This document shows positions 42,701-53,476 of a stretch of DNA of 64,000 nucleotides, one piece after another; the first letter of the stretch is position 1, and every line of letters starts with the position of its first letter. The notes beneath the pieces were generated by a model. The model searched no databases. It saw only the letters and a list, made by a program, of their open reading frames with translations, and was not told where the DNA came from. Origin of the DNA: Saccharothrix sp. S26 (GTDB lineage: Bacteria; Actinomycetota; Actinomycetes; Mycobacteriales; Pseudonocardiaceae); NCBI RefSeq assembly GCF_021390395.1, contig NZ_JAJUWT010000003.1, positions 310,001 to 374,000 on the forward strand. Direction: 5' to 3'. A program made the translations under genes and the position numbers.

Positions 42701-43341
42701 TAGTGGCACAACGCCGCCAGCACGGTCGCGGCGTGGAAGAACTCGTGGTAGCCGAAGACTTCCGGCCAGGGGTTCGGCCAGCGGGTGGCGTAGAAGACGG
42801 CGCCGGCGGTGTAGAGGAGGCCGCCCACCAGCAGCAGGACCAGGGCCGCCACGCCGACGTGCTCCAGCAGGTCGGGCAGGACGAAGACGGCCACCCAGCC
42901 CAGCGCGATGTAGATCGGCACGCCGAGCCAGCGCGGCGCGTGGGGCCAGGCCAGTTTCAGCGTCACGCCGCCCAGCGCGCCCAGCCACACCACGAGCAGC
43001 ACGACGTTGCCGGTGGCCGGTGGCATGGCCAGCAGGGCGAACGGGGTGTAGGTGCCCGCGATGAAGACGAAGATCATCGAGTGGTCGAGGCGCTTCATCC
43101 ACGTCCGGGCGCGCACGCTGACCCAGTTCACCCGGTGGTACAGGGCGCTGACGCCGAACAGGCCGAGCACCGTCGCCCCGTACACGGACGTGGCCAGCGC
43201 GGCCTTCGCCGACACGGTGGCCGCGGCCAGGGCGACCAGCGTCGCGCCCGTCGCCACGGACACCACGAACGACCAGAGGTGCAGCCATCCTCGCAAGCGC
43301 GGCCGCAGCGCCGGCTGCGGCTGGTGAGTCGACGTGGTCAC
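42670..43341 (-). CDS. trhA: hemolysin III/TrhA family membrane protein
   Basis: A 223-residue protein with seven hydrophobic helices, e.g. '[20 protein letters not shown]', '[20 protein letters not shown]' and '[20 protein letters not shown]'. The conserved Ser, His and Asp of the PAQR/hemolysin III family are in 'SALYHRVNW', 'RLDHSMIF' and the final '[19 protein letters not shown]'. The function in bacteria is linked to membrane energetics or lipid homeostasis. Its 3' end is the AICE attachment site, and the product is unchanged by integration. Neighbour order matches Rv1085c-Rv1086. Confidence 0.92.
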   Translation of the reverse strand: MTTSTHQPQPALRPRLRGWLHLWSFVVSVATGATLVALAAATVSAKAALATSVYGATVLGLFGVSALYHRVNWVSVRARTWMKRLDHSMIFVFIAGTYTPFALLAMPPATGNVVLLVVWLGALGGVTLKLAWPHAPRWLGVPIYIALGWVAVFVLPDLLEHVGVAALVLLLVGGLLYTAGAVFYATRWPNPWPEVFGYHEFFHAATVLAALCHYIAIWFAIYS

Positions 43342-43422
43342 GCACCGAGGTTACGGGAGCGTAGGTGACCCGGTCAGCACACGACGGCGTGACCGCGCCC
43401 ACCCGGCGTACGCTCTTCCAGC

Positions 43423-44205
43423 GTGGGTCTTCGCGAGCGCATCAAGGACAAGCTCCTCCTGCCGGTCTACGAGTACCGGCTGAACCGGTGGCTCGACGGC
43501 AAGCAACGACCACGTCACGTCGGCGTGGTGCTCGACGGCAACCGCCGGTGGGCCAAGGAAGCCGGCTTCACCGACGTCGCGCACGGCCACCGCGCCGGCG
43601 CGCGCAAGATCCTGGAGCTGCTGAGCTGGTGCCGCGAGGCCGAGGTCGAGGTCGTCACGCTGTGGATGCTGTCCACGGACAACCTCAACCGCCCGGCCGA
43701 AGAGCTGGAGCCCCTGCTCGACATCATCGCCGACATCGTCGACGAGCTCGCCGAGCCCGGTAACCCGTGGCGCATCCGGCACGTCGGCGCGCTGGACATG
43801 CTGCCCACCGAGACCGCCGCCCGGCTGTCCGCCGCGGCGCTGCGCACCAAGGGCCGCACCGGCCTGGAGGTCAACGTCGCGGTCGGTTACGGCGGCCGGC
43901 AGGAGATCGCCGACGCGGTCCGCAAGCTGCTGCAGAAGCACGCCGAGTCCGGCGGCACGATCGAGGAGCTGGCCGAGGTCCTCGACGTCGACCACATCGC
44001 CGAGCACCTCTACACCTCCGGCCAGCCCGACCCCGACCTGCTCATCCGCACCTCCGGCGAGCAGCGGCTGTCCGGGTTCATGCTCTGGCAGTCCGCGCAC
44101 TCCGAGTTCTGGTTCACCGAGGCCTACTGGCCCGAGTTCCGCCGCACCGACTTCCTGCGCGCCCTGCGCGACTACGCCGTCCGGCACCGCCGCTTCGGTT
44201 CCTGA
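43423..44205 (+). CDS. short-chain cis-prenyl (Z,E-farnesyl-type) diphosphate synthase
   Basis: A 260-residue cis-prenyltransferase of the UppS family. The catalytic Asp is in 'VGVVLDGNRRWAKEAGFTDV', with 'HRAGARKILELLSWCREAEV' after it and 'LLIRTSGEQRLSGFMLWQSA' near the C-terminus, binding diphosphate and Mg. It ends 'AYWPEFRRTDFLRALRDYA'. Its position beside the hemolysin III gene equals M. tuberculosis Rv1086, which makes Z,E-farnesyl diphosphate as primer for decaprenyl phosphate. The exact chain length here is inferred from that synteny. Confidence 0.92.
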   Translation: MGLRERIKDKLLLPVYEYRLNRWLDGKQRPRHVGVVLDGNRRWAKEAGFTDVAHGHRAGARKILELLSWCREAEVEVVTLWMLSTDNLNRPAEELEPLLDIIADIVDELAEPGNPWRIRHVGALDMLPTETAARLSAAALRTKGRTGLEVNVAVGYGGRQEIADAVRKLLQKHAESGGTIEELAEVLDVDHIAEHLYTSGQPDPDLLIRTSGEQRLSGFMLWQSAHSEFWFTEAYWPEFRRTDFLRALRDYAVRHRRFGS

Positions 44206-44226
44206 CCGCCGACCCCGGACAACGCC

Positions 44227-44264
44227 CGAGGGCGGCACCCCCCGACCGGGAAGTGCCGCCCTCG
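44227..44264. terminator. bidirectional terminator hairpin
   Basis: CGAGGGCGGCAC (44227-44238) and its exact complement (44253-44264) with a 14-base loop, between the convergent prenyl synthase and secreted-protein genes. Confidence 0.8.
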
Positions 44265-44281
44265 AGAACTCCAGCGTTGGC

Positions 44282-44638
44282 TCAGTCCTCCGAGCTGTTG
44301 TCCCCGGCGGAGTCCGAGTCGTTGTCGTCGTTGTCGGTCGCGATGCAGTAGCTCTCGTCGTTGTTCGAGAGGATCGGGATCGCGATGACGTTGACCTCCA
44401 GCTCGCAGAGGTTGACCTGGCTCAGCAGGTCGGAGTCGTTGCCGAAGTTGATGAGGCCGAACTGGTCGGCGACCGTCTCCTCGTCCGCGTCGTCCTCGAA
44501 GTACTGCTGGTTGTGGAGCTCGCCGATGGCGGTGTAGTGGCCGTCGTCGTAGTCCCCGTGCGGAGTCGCGAACGCGGGGGAGCCCAGCAGCATCAGACCG
44601 GCCGCAGCGATGGCGACGGCACCTGCCTTCTTGAACAT
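44282..44638 (-). CDS. secreted acidic protein with chaplin-like core (paralogue 1)
   Basis: A 118-residue exported protein. Residues 1-24 are a signal peptide ('MFKKAGAVAIAAAGLMLLGS' then AFA). The mature part begins 'DYDDGHYTAIGELHNQQYFE', and 'DQFGLINFGNDSDLLSQVNL' leads into 'CELEVNVIAIPILSNNDESY' and a second Cys. That Cys-flanked segment resembles the chaplin pattern VNVCGNTVNVIGLLNP. The C-terminus is strongly acidic ('DNDDNDSDSAGDNSSED'). A GAGGAG site is upstream. The paralogue at 44959 shares the whole design, including the 5' leader. Confidence 0.8.
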   Translation of the reverse strand: MFKKAGAVAIAAAGLMLLGSPAFATPHGDYDDGHYTAIGELHNQQYFEDDADEETVADQFGLINFGNDSDLLSQVNLCELEVNVIAIPILSNNDESYCIATDNDDNDSDSAGDNSSED

Positions 44639-44958
44639 CTAAACACACTCCTCTAGTGGGGAATTGATGTGACGCCCATAACCTTGCTCGTTCGATCCGA
44701 GCATTCGGGGAGTCTGCGGCTCAGGCGGTTTGCCCTTGCTCAGGTAACCTACTGGTCGGCGTTGTGGATCGCACCCGGATGAACACCATCGTGTGAAAGC
44801 GTTCTTTTCCGGTTTTAGTTATCGGGAACGGGAATCCGGACGTCGTGTCCTGAATTCCCGCCGTCCATTCCGCGGGGTGCGCCCGGTGCGCCGTCACCGG
44901 TGCGCACGCCCCTTCCGCCACCGGGCACGTCCGGCGCCCGGTGGCAGGATCCGGTGGA
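44639..44958. other. intergenic region between the two secreted-protein paralogues
   Basis: 320 bases with no supported gene. It contains the promoter and leader of the gene at 44282, including a conserved 5' stretch (TAGAGGAGTGTG on the minus strand) also found upstream of the paralogue, and is AT-richer than average around 44780-44860. Confidence 0.5.
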
Positions 44959-45342
44959 TCAGCTCTCGGAGCTGTTGTCCCCGGCGTCGGCAGAGTCGTT
45001 GTCGTCGTTGTCCGACGTCAGGCAGAGGTTCTCGTCGTTGTTCGAGAGCACCGGGATGCCGAGGACGGCGTTCACCTCGACCTCGCAGATGCTCAACTGG
45101 TTCGCGGCGTCGGAGTCGTTCCCGAGGTTCAGCAGGCCGAACTGGTCGGCGATCGTGGTGTCGCCCGAACCGTCTTCGACGTACTGCTGGTTGTGGAGCT
45201 GCCCGATGGCGGTGTAGTGGCCGTCGTCGTAACTCGGCCCGCGCCCGTCTTCGTGGGGTTCGCCGGTGACGGCGAACGCGGGAGCGCCCACCAGCATCAG
45301 TCCGGCCACGACCGCGGCGAGCGTACCTGCCTTCTTCAGCAC
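44959..45342 (-). CDS. secreted acidic protein with chaplin-like core (paralogue 2)
   Basis: A 127-residue paralogue of the protein at 44282, starting at GTG 45342 with GAGGAG upstream. Signal peptide 'VLKKAGTLAAVVAGLMLVGA' and AFA cleavage region; then 'SYDDGHYTAIGQLHNQQYVE', 'ADQFGLLNLGNDSDAANQLS', and 'CEVEVNAVLGIPVLSNNDEN' with a second Cys two residues later. The C-terminus is acidic ('DNDDNDSADAGDNSSES'). About half the mature residues are identical to paralogue 1, so this is a local duplication. A surface or aerial-structure role is suggested by the chaplin resemblance only. Confidence 0.8.
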   Translation of the reverse strand: MLKKAGTLAAVVAGLMLVGAPAFAVTGEPHEDGRGPSYDDGHYTAIGQLHNQQYVEDGSGDTTIADQFGLLNLGNDSDAANQLSICEVEVNAVLGIPVLSNNDENLCLTSDNDDNDSADAGDNSSES

Positions 45343-45574
45343 TTCACACTCCTCTGTGCGGGTTTCCCCGGTCGATCCAGCGTTGTTCCGAAGCCGGATG
45401 TGGTTGCCTGTCCGGCAAACTACCGAATCCCCGCCCCCAGGTGGATCTCCATAACCCCATTGTGTGATCGACCGAAGGTGGCTATCCCTCGTTACGGTGT
45501 CTTTGGTCGTCATAATTAGTCGGTGCGTTCGCCATGTGGTAAACCGGGCGGTCTTCTCGTATGGTCTTCAGTCC

Positions 45575-46813
45575 GTGGACGGTGACCGGATCGTGCGTGA
45601 GTACCTGGTGCTCGGGTTGAGACTCGATCGGCTGTCACCCGGTCTGGTCGACTCGTTCACCGGCGACCGGGCGCTGCGCCGCGCCGTGGACGCCGAACCG
45701 AGGCCGCACCCCGTCGCGCTGACCGAGCAGGCCCGGCTCCTGCGCCGCGAGCTGCCCGGCTGCGACCTCGAACCGGACCGCAAGCGCTTCCTCGACGCCC
45801 ACCTCACCGCCGCCGAGACGATCGCGCGCAAGCTCGCCGGCGTGCGCGTCGGCTTCGTCGAGGAGGTGCGGTCGTACTTCCAGGTCGACATCCGCCCCGG
45901 CCACCCCGACGCCTACCGCCGCGCGCACGCGGACCTGGACGAGCTGCTGCGCGGACCCGGCACGCTGGCCGAACGGCTCGCCGACCACCGCGCGCTGGAC
46001 GAGATCCCGCCGCGCAAGCTCAAGGATGCCGTGCACGCCCTGTCCAGCGCGCTGCGCGACCGCGTCAGGCAGCGGTTCGAGCTGCCCGCCAACGAGGTCG
46101 TGGAGTACGAGATCGTCACGGACAAGCCGTGGAGCGGGTTCAACTACTACCTGGGCGGCTTCCGCTCGCGCGTGGCGGTCAACGCCGACCTGGGTCACCG
46201 GATGTCGAACCTGCCGCACCTGGTCGCGCACGAGTCCTACCCCGGCCACCACACCGAGCACTGCCGCAAGGAGATCGGCCTGGTCGGCAAGCGCGGGCAC
46301 GCCGAGCAGGCGTTGTTCCTGATCAACACGCCGCAGTGCCTGATGGCCGAGGGCATGGCCGAGCTCGGGCTGCACGCCGTCGTCGGCGCCGGCTGGGGCC
46401 GCTGGGCCGAGGAGGTCATGGCCGACCTGGGCCTGCGGATGGACGGCGAGCTGGCCGAACGGGTCGAGGGCGCGCTCGCCGGGCTGCTCACCGTGCGTCA
46501 GGACGCTGCCCTGATGTTGCACGACCGGCGTGCTCATCCGGATGACGTGGTCGCTTTCCTGTGCCGGTGGTTGCTGGTTCCCGAACGCCGGGCCCGGCAC
46601 ATGCTGCGCTTCCTCGGTGACCCTCTGTGGCGGGCGTACACGACGACGTACGTGGAGGGCGTGCGGCTGATCCGCGCGTGGCTCGACTTGCGTGCCCCCA
46701 CGGACACGCTGGGTGACCGCTACCTGCGGCTCCTCGACGAACCGCTGGTGCCGGCGACGTTGGCGGCCGAAGTCGCGGCAGGGGTGCCCTGGCTGCCCCG
46801 CGACCCAGGGTGA
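45575..46813 (+). CDS. second DUF885-family putative metallopeptidase (short form)
   Basis: A 412-residue protein from GTG 45575 (the frame is open further upstream into AT-rich sequence). The zinc-like motif is 'LPHLVAHESYPGHHTEHCRK' (HExxPGHH). 'NTPQCLMAEGMAELGLHAVV' supplies the downstream Glu. It is about 130 residues shorter than the family member at 8240 and only distantly similar. No signal peptide is seen. The substrate is unknown. It stands alone, facing the secreted paralogue in divergent orientation. Confidence 0.78.
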   Translation: MDGDRIVREYLVLGLRLDRLSPGLVDSFTGDRALRRAVDAEPRPHPVALTEQARLLRRELPGCDLEPDRKRFLDAHLTAAETIARKLAGVRVGFVEEVRSYFQVDIRPGHPDAYRRAHADLDELLRGPGTLAERLADHRALDEIPPRKLKDAVHALSSALRDRVRQRFELPANEVVEYEIVTDKPWSGFNYYLGGFRSRVAVNADLGHRMSNLPHLVAHESYPGHHTEHCRKEIGLVGKRGHAEQALFLINTPQCLMAEGMAELGLHAVVGAGWGRWAEEVMADLGLRMDGELAERVEGALAGLLTVRQDAALMLHDRRAHPDDVVAFLCRWLLVPERRARHMLRFLGDPLWRAYTTTYVEGVRLIRAWLDLRAPTDTLGDRYLRLLDEPLVPATLAAEVAAGVPWLPRDPG

Positions 46814-47188
46814 CGGTCCCGGCCACACCCGGCCGCACGGCCCCTGAGCTGCGTGGACGACGTCGTGTTGCGCCGATGTGACGGCTCGACTTCATCCGCG
46901 AGCAGTCGGAGCGACCATCTTTCGCCGATTTTGCGACGAGGTGACGAATTGACGAATCACCTGTGTGGCTGCCTGCATAAGAGGGACTCGCGGAGGTAAC
47001 TTCCGGTTGGCGGGACGCGTCCACTGCGGACCGCGCAGGGAGGCCCTGATCGTGGCGGTGTGCGCGAGGGGGCCGGCACCCGGCCCTCGTGGTCGGTGCG
47101 CCTGAGCTAGACGGCGTGCCGGTCGATCGGGGTGGTGCCTGGCCCAGCGAGGAGCGGACGCGGGTGCCGCGTTCGTGAGGGAGTTGCC
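46814..47188 (+). other. leader region upstream of the PIN-PhoH gene
   Basis: 375 bases without a supported gene. It contains a possible -35 TTGACG near 46950, a run GCATAAGAGGG near 46975, and a stem GAGGGGGCCGG (47066-47076) with CCGGCCCTC (47080-47088). It probably carries a long 5' leader for the gene at 47189. Confidence 0.4.
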
Positions 47189-48565
47189 GTGAACGCACGA
47201 CGACCCGCGAGCCGTTCCTCAGGCTCATCGCGCAGCACTTCCCGGCGCCGTGGCGCGCCGACGACCAACACGTACGTGGTGGACACGTCCGTGCTGCTCT
47301 CCGACCCCCTGGCCACCACGCGGTTCGCCGAGCACGAGGTCGTGCTGCCGCTCGTGGTGATCAGCGAGCTGGAGGGCAAGCGGCACCACCCCGAGCTGGG
47401 TTGGTTCGCCCGGGAGGCGCTGCGCCTGCTCGACGACCTGCGCCTGCGCCACGGCCGGTTGGACCACCCGGTCCCGATCGGCGAGAGCGGCGGGACGCTG
47501 CGCGTCGAGCTCAACCACTCCGACCCGGAGGTGCTGCCCGCGGGTTTCCGCACGGACTCCAACGACGCCCGGATACTGGCCTGCGCGCTCAACCTCGCGG
47601 CCGAGGGGCACAACGTCACGCTGGTCACCAAGGACATGCCGCTGCGGGTCAAGGCGGGCGCGGTCGGCCTGGCCGCCGAGGAGTACCGGGCGCACGACGT
47701 GACGCTGTCGGGCTACTCGGGCATGTCCGACTTGGACGTCGACCAGTCCGTCGTGGACGCGCTGTACCGCGACTCGGTGATCGACCCGGCGCTGTTCGAC
47801 CTGGCGCACGTGGCCGAGCTGCCGTGCCACAGCGGGTTGCGGCTGCTGGCGGGCACGTCGAGCGCGCTGGGTCGGGTGACGCCGGACAAGCAGCTGCGGC
47901 TGGTGCGCGGCGACCGCGAGGCGTTCGGGTTGCACGGCCGGTCGGCCGAGCAGCGCGTGGCGCTTGACCTGCTGCTGGACACCGAGGTCGGCATCGTCTC
48001 GCTGGGCGGACGGGCCGGGACCGGGAAGTCGGCGCTCGCGCTGTGCGCGGGCCTGGAGGCGGTCATGGAGCGCCGCCAGCACCGCAAGGTCGTGGTCTTC
48101 CGCCCGCTGTACGCGGTCGGCGGCCAGGAGCTGGGGTACCTGCCCGGTTCCGAGAGCGAGAAGATGCAGCCGTGGGCGCAGGCGGTGTTCGACACGCTCG
48201 GCGCGCTGGTCAGCCAGGACGTGGTCGAGGAGGTCATGGACCGCGGCATGCTGGAGGTCATGCCGCTGACCCACATCCGCGGCCGGTCGCTGCACGACTC
48301 GTTCGTGATCGTGGACGAGGCGCAGTCGTTGGAGCGCAACGTGCTGCTGACCGTGCTGTCGCGGTTGGGCGCCAACTCGCGGGTCGTGCTGACGCACGAC
48401 GTGGCGCAGCGCGACAACCTGCGCGTGGGGCGGCACGACGGGGTGGCGGCCGTGATCGAGAAGCTGAAGGGCCACCCGCTGTTCGCGCACGTCACGCTGA
48501 CGCGGTCGGAGCGCTCGCCCATCGCGGCGCTCGTGACGGAGATGCTGGAGGACTACGCCTCCTGA
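47189..48565 (+). CDS. PIN domain-PhoH ATPase (PhoH2 type)
   Basis: A 458-residue fusion. After a basic Arg/Ser N-terminus comes the PIN nuclease domain ('[20 protein letters not shown]' with an active-site Asp; '[11 protein letters not shown]'; '[20 protein letters not shown]'). The PhoH ATPase domain follows with Walker A '[20 protein letters not shown]' and Walker B '[20 protein letters not shown]'. PhoH2 proteins act as RNA helicase and nuclease. The GTG at 47189 is chosen because of GAGGGA upstream; the frame is open further. Position relative to the core matches Rv1095. Confidence 0.93.
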   Translation: MNARRPASRSSGSSRSTSRRRGAPTTNTYVVDTSVLLSDPLATTRFAEHEVVLPLVVISELEGKRHHPELGWFAREALRLLDDLRLRHGRLDHPVPIGESGGTLRVELNHSDPEVLPAGFRTDSNDARILACALNLAAEGHNVTLVTKDMPLRVKAGAVGLAAEEYRAHDVTLSGYSGMSDLDVDQSVVDALYRDSVIDPALFDLAHVAELPCHSGLRLLAGTSSALGRVTPDKQLRLVRGDREAFGLHGRSAEQRVALDLLLDTEVGIVSLGGRAGTGKSALALCAGLEAVMERRQHRKVVVFRPLYAVGGQELGYLPGSESEKMQPWAQAVFDTLGALVSQDVVEEVMDRGMLEVMPLTHIRGRSLHDSFVIVDEAQSLERNVLLTVLSRLGANSRVVLTHDVAQRDNLRVGRHDGVAAVIEKLKGHPLFAHVTLTRSERSPIAALVTEMLEDYAS

Positions 48566-48576
48566 CGCCGTGACCT

Positions 48577-48617
48577 GGGAGGGGCCGGTCCGACCGCGTG
48601 TCGGACCGGCCCCTCCC
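48577..48617. terminator. perfect 18-bp bidirectional terminator
   Basis: GGGAGGGGCCGGTCCGAC (48577-48594) with its exact complement at 48600-48617 and a 5-base loop, between convergent PhoH and guaB1 genes. Confidence 0.88.
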
Positions 48618-48645
48618 GCTTCTGCCGTGAGTCACACCTCGGGAG

Positions 48646-50497
<1,852 letters not shown>

Positions 50498-52033
50498 TCA
50501 CCCGATCGTGTTCGGAGGGGAGGGTTCGCGCGGGGGGAGGAGGGCGCGGACGGCGGTGATGGTGTCGGCTTCGGAGGGGTCCTTGTCCGGGCGGTAGCGG
50601 AGGACTCGGGCGAAGCGCAGGGCGACGCCGCCCGGGTAGCGGGGGCTCACCTGGACGCCGTCCAGTTCGATCTCGATCACCAGCTCGGGCCTGACCATGA
50701 CGACCCAGTCGGTCTTCTCCGTGGCGATCGCCATCAGCTCGCGCGTCTGCCAGGCCAGCAGCTCGTCGGTCAGCCCCTTGAACGTCTTGCCGACCATGAT
50801 CGGCGGACCGCCGTCGGGGTCGCGCGCGCCCAGGTGCAGGTTCGACAGCAGCCCCTTCCGCCGGCCGCTGCCCCACTCCACCCCGAGCACCACCAGGTCG
50901 AGCGTGTGCACCGGCTTCACCTTCTGCCACGCCCGCCCCCGTCGCCCGGCCGCGTACACCGACTCGAGCGACTTCACCATCACGCCCTCGTGCCCCGCAC
51001 CCAACGACTCGTCCAGCACCCGCGCCGCCTGCTCCTCCGACGCGGCGACGACGCCCGGGATGACGTGCGGGCCGGCCACTCGGCGCAACGCCTCCAGCCG
51101 CGCCCGCAGCGGCTCGTCCAGCAGGTCCACGCCGTCCAGGTGCAGGCAGTCGAAGAAGAACGGGCTCAGCAGCAGCTCCCGCTCGTCCCGCGCCCCGAAC
51201 CGGCTCATCGTCTCCTGGAACGGCCGGGGTTTGCCGTCGTCGTTCAACGCCAGCGTCTCCCCGTCGAGCACCACCGACGTGCACGGCAGCGCCCGCACCA
51301 GCTCCACCAGCTCCGGCACGGTGCCGGTGATCTCGCGCAACGTCCGCGTGAAGATCCGCACCTCCTCGCCCGACCGGTGCACCTGGATCCGCGCGCCGTC
51401 CAGCTTGTGCTCCACCACGCACGACCCCAACTCGGCCAGCGCGGCGCCCAGCGACTCAGCGGGCGACGCCAGCATCGGCCGCACCGGCCGACCCACCTCC
51501 AGCCGGAACGCCGACAACGCCTCCTCGCCGCTCATCGCCGCCACCGCCGTCCCCGGCAGCGAACCGGACAGCATGAACGCCCGCCGCACCACCTCGCCGG
51601 GCACGTCGGCCGCCCGCGCGATCGCGTCCAACATCACCCCTTCGAGTGCACCTTGGCGGAGTTCGCCCGTCAGCAGCCGACGCAGGAAGTCCTGCTCGGC
51701 CGCCGTCGCCCGGCCGAACAGCGAGGTCAGCGCCTCCACCCGCCGCGCGGCCGACCCCTTCCCGCTGATCGACGCGAACCGACCCAGCGCCTCGTCCACA
51801 TCGGACACCGTCAGCGACGGCACCGCGGCGGGCGGCACGGCCAGGTCGAACACGGTGCGCCACCCCGCGCCGATCCGGCCCTGGCTGGGCACGCCGACCA
51901 GGAACGACACCACCGCGGGCGTGCTCATCCGGCGCACCAGCTCGGCCAGGGCGGCGACCTTGGCCAAGCGGGAGCGCGTCGCCGCCACCGCGGCGGACGT
52001 CTCGACGACTTCGGTGAACAACACGCCGACCAT
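50498..52033 (-). CDS. ATP-dependent DNA ligase (LigB type)
   Basis: A 511-residue ligase. The adenylation Lys is in 'CVVEHKLDGARIQVHRSGEE' (KxDG). Other nucleotidyltransferase motifs are 'IFTRTLREITGTVPELVELV', 'FFFDCLHLDGVDLLDEPLRA', 'GHEGVMVKSLESVYAAGRRG' and 'KVKPVHTLDLVVLGVEWGSG'. The N-terminal 200 residues are the helical DNA-binding domain. It resembles M. tuberculosis LigB along its length. The ATG at 52033 is chosen for the GGGTG upstream; GTG 52024 is also possible. It is a non-essential repair ligase in related species. Confidence 0.9.
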   Translation of the reverse strand: MVGVLFTEVVETSAAVAATRSRLAKVAALAELVRRMSTPAVVSFLVGVPSQGRIGAGWRTVFDLAVPPAAVPSLTVSDVDEALGRFASISGKGSAARRVEALTSLFGRATAAEQDFLRRLLTGELRQGALEGVMLDAIARAADVPGEVVRRAFMLSGSLPGTAVAAMSGEEALSAFRLEVGRPVRPMLASPAESLGAALAELGSCVVEHKLDGARIQVHRSGEEVRIFTRTLREITGTVPELVELVRALPCTSVVLDGETLALNDDGKPRPFQETMSRFGARDERELLLSPFFFDCLHLDGVDLLDEPLRARLEALRRVAGPHVIPGVVAASEEQAARVLDESLGAGHEGVMVKSLESVYAAGRRGRAWQKVKPVHTLDLVVLGVEWGSGRRKGLLSNLHLGARDPDGGPPIMVGKTFKGLTDELLAWQTRELMAIATEKTDWVVMVRPELVIEIELDGVQVSPRYPGGVALRFARVLRYRPDKDPSEADTITAVRALLPPREPSPPNTIG

Positions 52034-52061
52034 GGTGCACCCGAGCACCGACAAAAACAGG

Positions 52062-53429
52062 TCAGGCGGCCGCGCGCAGCTCCAGCACCGCCTCCCGGAG
52101 CCGGTCGGGCGTCAACGCCGCGTAGCCGAGCACCAGCCCCGGGAACGTCGGCGTGCGCGCGTACCGGGCCAACGCCGGCGCGTTCACCCCGCGCCGCGCC
52201 AGCCGCTCCTGCAACGCCACGTCGTCCGTCCCGTCCGGCAGCCGCACGACCACGTGCAACCCGGCCGCCACCCCGATCGGCTCCCACCGCGGCAGCACCT
52301 CGCGCAGCGCCTCCAGCAACGCGTCCCGCCGCGCCCGGTACAGCTGGCGCGTGCGGCGCAGGTGACGGTCGTACCCGCCGGTGCTCAGCAGCCGGGCGAA
52401 CGCCGCCTGGTGCAGCGTCCCCGTGCCCAGGTCGTCCAACCGCTTGCGCTCGACCACGACGTCGCGCAACGCCGGCGGCAGCACCAGCCACCCCAGCCGC
52501 AACGCGGGCGCGAGCACCTTGCTCGTGCTGCCCTGGTACGCCACGCGCGTCGGGTCGAGCGCCTGCATCGCGCCCAGCGCGGGCCGGTCGTAGCGGTGCT
52601 CGGCGTCGTAGTCGTCCTCCACCACCAAGCCGTCGCACGCGCGCGCCCACTCCAACAGCGCGCGCCGACGAGACGGGTGCAGCACGACACCCAACGGGAA
52701 CTGGTGCGCCGCCGTCACGAGCACCGCACGGCAGTCCGTTGTGGACAGCAGGTCGACCCGCAAGCCGTCGGGGTCGACCGGGACCGGCACGACCTCCAGC
52801 CCGTGCGACGTGAGGATCTCCGCCGCGCCGAAGTGGCTCGGCTCCTCCACGGCCACGCCGCGGTGCCCGGCCGCCCGCAAGACCCGGCCCAGCAGGGAGA
52901 TCCCCTCCGCCGCGCCGTTCGTCACGACCACTTCGGACGGTCGCGCGGCCACGGCGCGCACCCGTCCCAGGTAGTCGGCGAGCTCCCGGCGCAACGGGCC
53001 GAACCCGGCCGGGTCGGGGTAGCCGAGGTCGTCGTTGGACAGGTCCGCGAGCGCCGACTTCTGCGCCTGCAACCACTCGTCACGCGGGAAGGCGCTCAAC
53101 GCGGGCACACCGGGTTTGAGGTCGTACCGGAACCTCGGCGCGGGCTCGGGTTCGGCGGCGGCCGCGCCGGGCCACGTGCAGGCGGCCGTCACGGTGGTGC
53201 CCGAGCCGCGGCGCGCGCTCAGGTAACCCTCGCCGATGAGCTGCGCGTACGCCGAGGTGACCGTGCCGCGGGCGACGCCGAGCTGGGCGGCCAGGTCGCG
53301 GCTGGACGGCAGCCGGGTGCCGGGCGCGAGCCGCCCGTCGCGCACCGCGCGCCGCAACTCCGACTCCACCCCGCGCCTGCCGTTCGGGGCGAGGAGGAGC
53401 TCGCGGAAAGTGGTCCAGTTGGCGGGCAT
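52062..53429 (-). CDS. MocR/PdxR-type GntR regulator with aminotransferase-like domain
   Basis: A 455-residue protein. The N-terminal GntR winged helix covers residues about 15-80 ('VESELRRAVRDGRLAPGTRL', 'DLAAQLGVARGTVTSAYAQL'). The rest is a class I aminotransferase fold with PLP lysine in 'RVAYQGSTSKVLAPALRLGW' and 'VVTNGAAEGISLLGRVLRAA'. MocR proteins sense PLP or amino compounds and often regulate a divergent transporter. Here the divergent gene is an EamA-family exporter, 48 bases away, with a palindromic box between. The target is therefore probably that transporter. Confidence 0.92.
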   Translation of the reverse strand: MPANWTTFRELLLAPNGRRGVESELRRAVRDGRLAPGTRLPSSRDLAAQLGVARGTVTSAYAQLIGEGYLSARRGSGTTVTAACTWPGAAAAEPEPAPRFRYDLKPGVPALSAFPRDEWLQAQKSALADLSNDDLGYPDPAGFGPLRRELADYLGRVRAVAARPSEVVVTNGAAEGISLLGRVLRAAGHRGVAVEEPSHFGAAEILTSHGLEVVPVPVDPDGLRVDLLSTTDCRAVLVTAAHQFPLGVVLHPSRRRALLEWARACDGLVVEDDYDAEHRYDRPALGAMQALDPTRVAYQGSTSKVLAPALRLGWLVLPPALRDVVVERKRLDDLGTGTLHQAAFARLLSTGGYDRHLRRTRQLYRARRDALLEALREVLPRWEPIGVAAGLHVVVRLPDGTDDVALQERLARRGVNAPALARYARTPTFPGLVLGYAALTPDRLREAVLELRAAA

Positions 53430-53455
53430 CGAAGTGGAGCTTAAACCTGGACCAC
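53410..53455. promoter_or_regulatory. inverted repeat in the MocR/EamA divergent promoter
   Basis: GTGGTCCAG (53410-53418) and CTGGACCAC (53447-53455) are exact inverted copies 28 bases apart. The first lies in the first codons of the MocR gene and the second just before the transporter start. This fits a two-site operator for the MocR regulator. Confidence 0.5.
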
Positions 53456-53476
53456 CGGTCGCGGAGAGTGCTCGTC

